From Methanomicrobiales archaeon (GTDB taxonomy: Archaea; Halobacteriota; Methanomicrobia; Methanomicrobiales; Methanospirillaceae): 64,000 nt of DNA. This document shows positions 57,474 to 64,000 of the stretch, one piece after another. Every line of letters starts with the position of its first letter. The stretch's first letter is position 1. The stretch spans positions 29,161-93,160 of the forward strand of contig JANYKQ010000058.1 in the NCBI GenBank assembly GCA_025358115.1, given 5' to 3'. The position numbers and the translations under genes were made by a program. The notes under the pieces were generated by a model. The model had not been told where the DNA came from. It saw only the letters and a program-made list of their open reading frames with translations, and searched no databases.

Positions 57474-58526
57474 ATGTCACAGGCATCCATCTTCATTGTC
57501 GAAGATGAACTCATTGAAGCTGAAGATATCCGTCAGACCCTGGAAAAACAGGGATATACGGTAGCCGGGTCTGCACGGTCAGGCGAGTCTGTGCTGGAAC
57601 TCTTAACAACGATCCATCCCGATCTGGTGCTGATGGATATCCACCTCGCGGGTATACTGGACGGCATTGATACAGCCGGAAAGATACGGAATCTGTATCA
57701 TCTCCCGGTCATCTTTCTCACCGCATATGCAGATGAGATCACTCTCGGCCGGGCAAAGTACACCGAGCCATACGGCTATGTCCTCAAACCCTTTGATGAG
57801 CGTGAACTGCATTCAGCCATCGAGATGGCTCTCTATAAACACCGGATGGAGGAGCGGTCAAAAGAGAATGAGCGCACGATTCGCATCCTTGCCAATGCCA
57901 TACCCGACGCGGTCATGCTCTTAGATAAAGACCGGAACATCATAAGCCAGAATGATGCCATGGCACGCCGGCTCGGTCTTGATTATACACGGTCACAGCA
58001 GGGTTGTGCGTGTCCGTTTGACCAGAACGGGATGTTTCCTTCACTGGAATTAAAGATACAGGAAATTACCAGTTCCGGCCGGCCCATCCGCTTCGAGGAG
58101 AAGAGCGGGAATGAATGGTTTGAGATATCCCTTATCCTTATTCCCGGATTGGAGGGACGAAATCCCCGGATTTTTGTCCAGTTTCACGATATCACTGCGT
58201 ATAAGAGATTTGAGGAGCAGTTGAAAAAGGAGGGGATCACCCGGATTGAGCATAACATGGAACAGTTCCAGATCTTAAACGACCAGATCAGGAACCCTCT
58301 CCAGGCGATAATGGGCTATGTAAATCTCGACTGTGTTCATTACCGGGATCGTATCCTCGAACAGATCGGGCTTATCAACAACCTTGTTTCCCGCCTTGAT
58401 CAGGGCTGGGTGGAATCGGATAAGGTGAGACGTTTCCTGCTCGTCCGTTACCGGTCTGCATCTGATGATTTTGCGCCCGATGATGTGTCTGTTCCATCGC
58501 CAGGAGAAAAGTCCAAAGGAGTCTGA
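57474..58526 (+). CDS. Receiver-PAS protein with degenerate kinase dimerisation domain
   Basis: A 350-residue protein: receiver (about 5-120; FIVEDELIEAEDI, LMDIHLAG, VLKPFDERE), a PAS domain (about 135-245), and a helical part EQFQILNDQIRNPLQAIMGYVNLD that resembles an H-box region but has no phospho-accepting His in the usual place. There is no HATPase domain. It looks like a pseudokinase adaptor rather than an enzyme (inference). Confidence 0.8.
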   Translation: MSQASIFIVEDELIEAEDIRQTLEKQGYTVAGSARSGESVLELLTTIHPDLVLMDIHLAGILDGIDTAGKIRNLYHLPVIFLTAYADEITLGRAKYTEPYGYVLKPFDERELHSAIEMALYKHRMEERSKENERTIRILANAIPDAVMLLDKDRNIISQNDAMARRLGLDYTRSQQGCACPFDQNGMFPSLELKIQEITSSGRPIRFEEKSGNEWFEISLILIPGLEGRNPRIFVQFHDITAYKRFEEQLKKEGITRIEHNMEQFQILNDQIRNPLQAIMGYVNLDCVHYRDRILEQIGLINNLVSRLDQGWVESDKVRRFLLVRYRSASDDFAPDDVSVPSPGEKSKGV

Positions 58527-58528
58527 AG

Positions 58529-59131
58529 ATGTACACCGTCCTGATTGTGGATGACGATCCCGCAATACGGGAAATATTCACCATATATCTCGAGATGCGT
58601 GCATACCGGGTTCTCACGGCAGCCGGTGGGAGGGAGTGCCTGGACCTGTTGAATACGCAAATACCTGATCTCATCCTGCTGGATATGATGATGGAACCCA
58701 TGGACGGATGGGAAACCCTCCTTGCAATCCGCTCCAGGTCTGCTTCCCGTGCAATTCCCGTGATAATTATTACCGGAAAGGAGGCAACGCCCGAAGAAAT
58801 TCTGCAGTATGGTATTCTCATTGAGGATTTCATTGTAAAACCCGTTGATTTCAAACGAATATCTGCATCCTTCCATCTCATTATTGAGAAAGACCAGGTC
58901 CTGAGACGTGAAATCGAACGGATTAAGGAAACGGAGCAGGATCCGGAATTACCGGGTGAATATACTCATCTTCTCCGCCTTGTCAGGGTAGCAAAAAACC
59001 TCATGGCCCGGTCCAGGGACCGCCCCTGGGCGGATCAGATTCCGTTGAAAAAACACGAGGAACGACTGCAATGGCTGCACAAAAAACTGGGGTTTCCTGA
59101 CCTCCTGCTGCAGCGGGATGAAATCGAATGA
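58529..59131 (+). CDS. Response regulator with C-terminal helical extension
   Basis: A 200-residue protein. The receiver (about 1-120) has LIVDDDPAIRE, LLDMMMEPMDGWE and IVKPVDF. The remaining 80 residues (RREIERIKETEQDPELPGEY...) are charged and helical with no known output domain. It starts 2 bases after the pseudokinase-like gene, so they share a transcript. Confidence 0.88.
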   Translation: MYTVLIVDDDPAIREIFTIYLEMRAYRVLTAAGGRECLDLLNTQIPDLILLDMMMEPMDGWETLLAIRSRSASRAIPVIIITGKEATPEEILQYGILIEDFIVKPVDFKRISASFHLIIEKDQVLRREIERIKETEQDPELPGEYTHLLRLVRVAKNLMARSRDRPWADQIPLKKHEERLQWLHKKLGFPDLLLQRDEIE

Positions 59132-59214
59132 CAGATCCTGCCTTGACGACCGCTGCATTTTTTGGTAAATGCGAGTATCATGATGATAAGAAGATCTACT
59201 AATTATCCGGGTGC

Positions 59215-60147
59215 ATGATGGAAAAACGGGCAATACTCATCGTGGAAGATGAAGCGATTGTAGCCAATGATATAAAGGAGACTTTAACCGGCCTGGGATA
59301 CGAGGTTGTGGGCATTGCGAAATCCGGGGAGCTCGCGCTGGAAAAGGTAAAAGAATTCAGCCCCGATCTCGTGCTCATGGATATTCACCTCGCCACGAAT
59401 ATGGACGGGGTTGAGACCGCAGGAAAAATTCGCATACTCTTTGATATCCCCGTTATCTATCTCACCGCATATGCAGACAAGGAGCTGCTCGACCGGGCCA
59501 AAGTGACCGAACCGTACGGGTACGTTCTCAAACCCTATGATGAGCGGGAACTCCACTCGGTTATCGAGATGGCCCTGTACAAGCACCGGATCGAGCGGGA
59601 GATAAAAAAACGGGATGCGATCCTCTTTGCCGTGAGTTCCGCTGTTGAATGGCTGCTCCGTATCTCCCGAGCGAAATCCAAGGCACCCCGCGATTTCGAT
59701 CCTTCGGATATCCGGGATATTCTCGAACCCATCGGCCTTGCACTCGATGCCGGCGCAATCGGAATCTTCAAAGAGAGTATTGATCCTGATGGTTTGCTGA
59801 AGGTCAGTATGGTCTATGACTGGGGATCCCCTGTCTATCATCCCGGCCTCTTCAAACCCGAATTGAAGCAGTTCACCTACCAGGCTTTCAATATTAACCG
59901 CTGGCATGACCTGCTGGTGAAAGGTGAGGTTGTACCGGCCACCCCGTCAGATCTTTTTGCTGAGGAGAAACTCCTCTTCACATTGCTCGGCGTTAAATCC
60001 GGGCTAATCCTTCCTGTTTTCATCTGTGACAGGTTCTGGGGTTTCATCGGCTTTTTCGATCTTGAAGAACGGGTACGATCCCCGGATGAGGTGGAAGCAT
60101 TGCGCATTACTGCAAACCTGCTTGGAGCTGCACTGGGATACCGGTAA
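59215..60147 (+). CDS. Receiver-GAF-like response regulator
   Basis: A 310-residue protein. The receiver (about 1-125; LIVEDEAIVANDI, LMDIHLATNMDG, VLKPYDERE) is closely related to that of 57474. The rest (about 140-310) looks GAF-like (DILEPIGLALDAGAIGIF, LLGVKSGLILPVFICDRFWGFIGFFD). No DNA-binding or enzymatic output. It may signal through protein contacts. It could start at either of two adjacent ATGs (59215 or 59218). Confidence 0.85.
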   Translation: MMEKRAILIVEDEAIVANDIKETLTGLGYEVVGIAKSGELALEKVKEFSPDLVLMDIHLATNMDGVETAGKIRILFDIPVIYLTAYADKELLDRAKVTEPYGYVLKPYDERELHSVIEMALYKHRIEREIKKRDAILFAVSSAVEWLLRISRAKSKAPRDFDPSDIRDILEPIGLALDAGAIGIFKESIDPDGLLKVSMVYDWGSPVYHPGLFKPELKQFTYQAFNINRWHDLLVKGEVVPATPSDLFAEEKLLFTLLGVKSGLILPVFICDRFWGFIGFFDLEERVRSPDEVEALRITANLLGAALGYR

Positions 60148-60230
60148 ATGGTACGGTTCCCCGGTGCACAAGTGGATTGAAGGCTCCCTGCCCGCCGGTT
60201 TTTTTCAAGAAAAGAATATCCCGCGGGGTC

Positions 60231-61232
60231 CTAGAACCAGCTCTCCAGTGTCTTCTGCCCCGCTTTGACTGAGAAATTCTCAAGCGCCTTGTTAACCCTC
60301 TCTTCTGAGAATTCATACCCGTCACAGAGCATCTTTTTGATTCCCGCTGTATCGGGGTGTCCCCAGACAAGGGTATAATCGTCCGTCACCGGAGGGTTCA
60401 GGAAAAGGTCCATCACTGGTTCAGGATCGAAGTCCGGCTGCTTCTCTTTGAGTTTTTGTGCAAACTCTCCTTTCTGCACGATCTTCAGGCCGGTTTTTGC
60501 TCCGACACCATCAACGCCCGGGTTGAAATCGGTCCCGATCAGGATGCTGATCTCGATCAGCTGCTCGCGGGTGAGATGAAGTCCAGAGAGCACTTCGGAA
60601 AGGATCATCCGCTCCGGGCTGACCGTGATCTGCCGGCCCCGGATCTTCCTCTTGCCGCTCACGGTCAGATTCCGGACAAGGGTGGGAGCACCAAAGAGCA
60701 GGGTATCATAATCCTGCGACACCACGTACCGGGCTTCGCCTTTTGTCACCATGTAGGAGGCCTGTGCCTCCCCCTCGCCGGGTGCCTGAACGAACGGGAT
60801 ACCCAGGAGCCCGAGCAGTTCTTTTGAAGATGCGATAATAGCAGCATCCACCCGTGTCGCGGACCTGGCCTGCTTGTAGGCCTCTGCCTCATCCCCGCGT
60901 TCGACCGCTTCCTTCCAGCGTTCACCCGCTGTATCGCGGGTCTTCCTGCGCTGGTCGACGGTTGCCTGCTTGAGTTCGCCGGGTTTCCCGTCAAAGACAA
61001 AGACCGGCTTGATCCCCTTGTCCAGGAAATTTGCAATCCGGAAGAGAATACCGGAGAGGTGGGAGGTGACCCGCCCGCGCCCGTCCATAAGGGGGGTGCC
61101 ATCCGGCTGGCGGATGATGGTTAAGAACTGGTAGAGGGTATTGTTCGCATCGATAGCCGCGATACCGGGAATGGTCTCTAATGTGACCGGTGTCTTATAC
61201 TCTGCCAGGATATCCCGAAGTGCAACGCCCAT
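60231..61232 (-). CDS. fen: Flap endonuclease 1
   Basis: A 333-residue archaeal FEN-1, which cuts 5' flaps in replication and repair. Acidic catalytic pieces are visible in [47 protein letters not shown] and [17 protein letters not shown]. The end GQKTLESWF is a PCNA-interacting PIP box. GAAGGTGAACAAGG precedes the ATG. Confidence 0.97.
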   Translation of the reverse strand: MGVALRDILAEYKTPVTLETIPGIAAIDANNTLYQFLTIIRQPDGTPLMDGRGRVTSHLSGILFRIANFLDKGIKPVFVFDGKPGELKQATVDQRRKTRDTAGERWKEAVERGDEAEAYKQARSATRVDAAIIASSKELLGLLGIPFVQAPGEGEAQASYMVTKGEARYVVSQDYDTLLFGAPTLVRNLTVSGKRKIRGRQITVSPERMILSEVLSGLHLTREQLIEISILIGTDFNPGVDGVGAKTGLKIVQKGEFAQKLKEKQPDFDPEPVMDLFLNPPVTDDYTLVWGHPDTAGIKKMLCDGYEFSEERVNKALENFSVKAGQKTLESWF

Positions 61233-61417
61233 CCTTGTTCACCTTCTGGTACATACGTTATTTGTACGCACGTTTAGCCTTTTTCAGCATTGGTATCTCC
61301 GGGTGGCGATGGTCTGATGCCCGTGGGCAAAGAGCCGGACAGGGTATTTTGGATATCCATGCTTTTAGGTGATGAGAGTACAGTAATTACTAACATTTAC
61401 GTTTACGGAGCATCCGC

Positions 61418-62314
61418 ATGGACAAAAAAAATCTCATCCCCCTTCTTGCAATGCCCTTCCTGTTCCTTGTCGTGGAGATTGGGGCAATCCTGTTCTCCCT
61501 GCCGGTGCAGGCTTCCGGTATCGTTGCGTTTGAAGATCCCACTTCGCTGGATAACGTGGTCCTGTTTATCGGCATCCTGCTGGTCTTTACCGGTTTTTTG
61601 CTCGTCTTGATCAAATACGATATGAAAAAAGTGATGGCGGCAGTCATCGGGCTCTCGATTTTTTTTACCTTTGCGTATGTCTTTGCAGCCCTCTTCTATG
61701 CAGTAATGGGAGATTCAGTCATTGCCAACATCGCGATGCTGGTGCTCTCGATTCTCGCAACGGCGCTCCTGTACAAATACCCGGAATGGTACGTAATCGA
61801 TGTGCTCGGTGTCGTCATGAGTATCGGGGTCGCCTCGATCTTTGGAGTCTCACTGGATGTCTGGCTGGTCGTCATCCTGCTCGTTCTCCTCGCGGTCTAC
61901 GATGCGATCTCCGTGTACAAGACCAAACACATGATCACGCTGGCAGAAGGAATCATCGATCTCAAGACTCCCATGCTCTTTGTCATCCCCAAGCGCCGGG
62001 ACTACTCGTTCATCAGGGAAGGTTTCGGGAAACTGGATGATGGCGGGGAACGGTCAGCCTTCATCATTGGTATGGGCGACCTGATCATACCCTCCATCCT
62101 GGTAGTTTCGGCCAATGTCTTCCTGCAGGGTTCAAGACTGGGAGGGATCATCAATCTCCCGGCACTGGGTGCGATCATCGGTTCACTGGCCGGCCTCTGC
62201 GTGCTGATGCATTTTGTCATGTCAGGAAAACCCCAGGCCGGACTCCCACCCCTGAATGGCGGCACTATCCTGGGGTTCCTTGTCGGACTGGCAGCGATGC
62301 CATTGATTGGGTAA
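61418..62314 (+). CDS. Presenilin-like intramembrane aspartyl protease (A22 type)
   Basis: A 298-residue membrane protein with about nine helices. The catalytic aspartates are in VYDAISVYK (YD motif) and IIGMGDLIIPS (GxGD motif), with the later LPALG and GLPPLNGG in place of the PAL motif. This is the archaeal presenilin homologue (PSH) group, known from a Methanoculleus structure. It cleaves membrane-spanning substrates; none is obvious nearby. GGAG lies about 8 bases before the ATG. Confidence 0.93.
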   Translation: MDKKNLIPLLAMPFLFLVVEIGAILFSLPVQASGIVAFEDPTSLDNVVLFIGILLVFTGFLLVLIKYDMKKVMAAVIGLSIFFTFAYVFAALFYAVMGDSVIANIAMLVLSILATALLYKYPEWYVIDVLGVVMSIGVASIFGVSLDVWLVVILLVLLAVYDAISVYKTKHMITLAEGIIDLKTPMLFVIPKRRDYSFIREGFGKLDDGGERSAFIIGMGDLIIPSILVVSANVFLQGSRLGGIINLPALGAIIGSLAGLCVLMHFVMSGKPQAGLPPLNGGTILGFLVGLAAMPLIG

Positions 62315-62456
62315 ATCTTAATTTTAATATCCTGTGGATATTTTGGTAAATCTCGTGGGGATTGAGATTACCGATCCCTTTTTTTAACGAATACGCCACC
62401 CCGATGGGCACTCATGCGGCGGATTTCAACAGATCCGCATATCGGATAACCTGTTA

Positions 62457-62960
62457 TTACGCCAGTGCCGGTACCCCTTCTGACCACCTCTCGACCCGCA
62501 GGCGGATCTCATCATCCGTGTAGGATGAGACGGTCACCCGGTTGCGGGCGATGCTCAGGAAATACTGCTCCCCGTGCGGGTCGTGGCATTTCAGGATAAC
62601 GGAAAAGAGATCGGCATCGGGAATGTGCCTGACCTTCCCGCGATGAGCCGCTATGTTTGCCATATTGCAGATGACGGCTGCTATGCCGTACTGGTATCCC
62701 TCCAGTGAATCGTACATTTCCTGCCCGGTCCCAATCCGCCTGCCTGTTGCATCTTCGTATACGAATTTTGCTGTGTACATCTCCCGCACGTTCTCAACCG
62801 GCGGGTGGTTCTTCCTCCCGGTATAGTAAGAGATGCAGCCAAGCGGGTTGTTCAGGATAAGCGAACGGACGACAGCAGTAAACGCGGTGACATCCGGGAA
62901 GGGCTTTTTCAGATGGTGAAAAGCACTTTTTGTTCCGGGTTTCTGGTTGAAATGTGCCAT
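62457..62960 (-). CDS. Uncharacterised protein
   Basis: A 167-residue protein when started at ATG 62960. The track start at 63071 adds 37 residues of basic, low-complexity sequence that looks non-coding. Recognisable stretches such as FTAVVRSLILNNPLGCISYYTG and GQEMYDSLEGYQYGIAAVICNMAN suggest a compact alpha/beta domain. I do not know the family. No clear ribosome-binding site. Confidence 0.6.
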   Translation of the reverse strand: MAHFNQKPGTKSAFHHLKKPFPDVTAFTAVVRSLILNNPLGCISYYTGRKNHPPVENVREMYTAKFVYEDATGRRIGTGQEMYDSLEGYQYGIAAVICNMANIAAHRGKVRHIPDADLFSVILKCHDPHGEQYFLSIARNRVTVSSYTDDEIRLRVERWSEGVPALA

Positions 62961-63550
62961 GATAGTTCTTGTCTGATCCTTTGATTGATCATCAGGTTTG
63001 TATTTCCTTACCCGTTTTTGTGCCCACGGGAAGTCCCGGGAGGGAACGGGTAGTACGGAATGAGTCCCCATCAGAACGTACGAGGGGGGTCGATAAATCC
63101 TTGGTGGTCAGTTGTGCGGGGTAAACTGGGGGTCGGGCGGTGTACTTTGATGGCCGCACGATCCATTCTTACCGGCACCGGTCTGGTCGGGAATGAAGAG
63201 ATGTAACGACGGCAAATTGGTTGGTGGCATTATTTGGGGTGTCCTGAAGCGGGAGGGAGAGATGGCGCTCTGCTGTCAAGTACACCGCCCGACCCCCTCC
63301 ATCCCTTGTGTTGTGTTTCGGGATTTTGTATGCCAAATCCCCGGATTTTTACGACAGATAATTTGTGAGGGATGTTGATCCGGATCGGGTAATGGATGAT
63401 GGGGGGGTCGGGCAGTGTACTGTGTTTTCCCACCCGGATCCACAAGAGAGTTTGCGATTGTATCAGTCCCGGGTTCCACTATCCGGTCGGCCGTACGATA
63501 ATAAGCAAACCGTAGGCATACAAAATATGAGCAGAATAAAAAAAGGAAAA
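62961..63550. other. Long intergenic region with GGGGGTCGGGC repeats
   Basis: About 590 bases without a convincing gene; the short ORFs here lack protein-like composition. The main content is a three-copy repeat listed separately (63128-63421). G-tracts on the plus strand near 63085 (GGGGGGTCG) may be a further remnant. The stretch could be a decayed gene, a small RNA locus or a dispersed-repeat site. Confidence 0.5.
63128..63421. repeat. Three copies of a GGGGGTCGGGCGGTGTACTT repeat, two inverted
   Basis: GGGGGTCGGGCGGTGTACTT at 63128-63147 recurs as its exact reverse complement at 63278-63297 and as GGGGGTCGGGCAGTGTACT (one mismatch) at 63403-63421. The first pair is a perfect 20-bp inverted repeat spaced by 130 bases. 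Such an arrangement could form a long-range stem or mark a small mobile or REP-like element. Confidence 0.75.
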
Positions 63551-64000
63551 TCAGATTGACTCAGGAGTCATACCCGCACGGACGGTACGGGGCTTCCTGA
63601 CGGTTCGCTTCCGTTTGGGTTTTTTCGCTTTCTCGGAATCGTCGTCTTCATCATCATTCATCTCCATCTCTTCGGGATCATTCCTGATGGGAGACCGGAT
63701 ATCGACAACCTTCTTCTTCTCCACCGGTTCCGGCTTATGCAACAGGATCTCTGCAAGCACCGCGTCAACTCCTTCCCCGGTCTTGGTTGACATTGTCATG
63801 TACCCTTCTGCCCCGACAATGTCGGACTTGTTGGCAACAACGATCATTGGCACGTCAACCATGCCCTTCACTTCATCGCGCAGGTGGAGCTGGACTTCCA
63901 TGGGGTAGCCGCAGTGTTCCGATGGGTCGAGGATGAAGACCACCAGGTCGGCAACATTCATCATTGCAGAGAGAGCCTGCCGTTCGATCTGGTTGCGTTC
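63551..64000 (-). CDS. NOG1-type GTPase, C-terminal part
   Basis: The frame runs off the window on the right; the visible 149 residues include RNQIERQALSAMMNVADL, LDPSEHCGYP and the G4 motif VVANKSDIV, matching the Nog1/Obg-like GTPases of archaea. The tail is unusually acidic and then basic (EEMEMNDDEDDDSEKAKKPKRKR), suggesting an RNA- or ribosome-binding extension. The family acts in ribosome assembly. The track start at 63964 is internal. Confidence 0.85.
   Translation of the reverse strand, partial: ERNQIERQALSAMMNVADLVVFILDPSEHCGYPMEVQLHLRDEVKGMVDVPMIVVANKSDIVGAEGYMTMSTKTGEGVDAVLAEILLHKPEPVEKKKVVDIRSPIRNDPEEMEMNDDEDDDSEKAKKPKRKRTVRKPRTVRAGMTPESI

Noticed and set aside
1-64000. CRISPR arrays, tRNA or rRNA genes
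   Set aside because: No regularly spaced repeats and no tRNA-like T-loop sequences were noticed in the intergenic regions. This was a reading by eye, so a short tRNA could be missed.

Overview
The window looks like a chromosomal segment of a hydrogenotrophic, formate-using methanogen of the Methanomicrobiales, most plausibly near Methanoregula (inference, not a database result). The evidence is F420-type formate dehydrogenases, an FmdE-like protein, a group II chaperonin, archaeal FEN-1 with a PCNA-binding tail, a YcaO-TfuA pair of the kind that thioamidates McrA, a CDP-alcohol phosphatidyltransferase of the archaetidyl type, a presenilin-type protease and many multi-PAS HisKA_2 kinases. I saw no rRNA, tRNA, CRISPR array or intact insertion sequence.

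Layout. 1-5.0 kb: tail of an unknown gene, then a sulfur/low-potential redox group: a triple-DsrE protein and a BadF-type activase on the plus strand, converging on a minus-strand operon of OsmC, a C_GCAxxG_C_C protein and an HgdB/double-cubane protein. 5.3-22.3 kb: a molybdenum/tungsten neighbourhood with a MoeA-PBP fusion, two fdhAB operons, two divergent zinc-ribbon paralogues, a rubrerythrin-like protein, FmdE, a molybdenum-storage-like kinase-fold protein, two small unknowns, a TupA-like lipoprotein and a MOT1-type transporter. 22.5-28.8 kb: a PEGA surface protein, a sulfite-reductase-like protein, a thermosome subunit, HisD and a surface protein, with a GC-rich structured intergenic stretch after hisD.

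28.8-32.7 kb: a translationally coupled set of glycosyltransferase, TPR-winged-helix protein and BrxD-like ATPase, without the rest of BREX. 32.8-41.2 kb: housekeeping genes (thioesterase, TPR protein, pyrG-guaAB, then argD-hisC-adenylate kinase-phosphatidyltransferase) and a Cys-rich lipoprotein. 41.3-43.9 kb: TfuA-YcaO and an MBL hydrolase.

44.2-60.1 kb is a signalling island. It starts with a tightly coupled operon of a corrinoid protein, a MtaA/UroD-like protein and a kinase with an unusual N-terminal domain. An HDAC-like/GNAT pair follows, then a chain of receivers and two very large PAS kinases. The end of the window holds FEN-1, the presenilin-like protease, an unknown gene, a repeat-bearing intergenic region and the C-terminal part of a NOG1-type GTPase.

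The best candidates for an undescribed system are (a) the corrinoid protein/MtaA-like protein/histidine kinase operon, which may be a methyl-corrinoid sensor, (b) the TPR-wHTH + BrxD-like ATPase pair, and (c) the duplicated fdhAB/zinc-ribbon module with its conserved 63-bp intergenic element.
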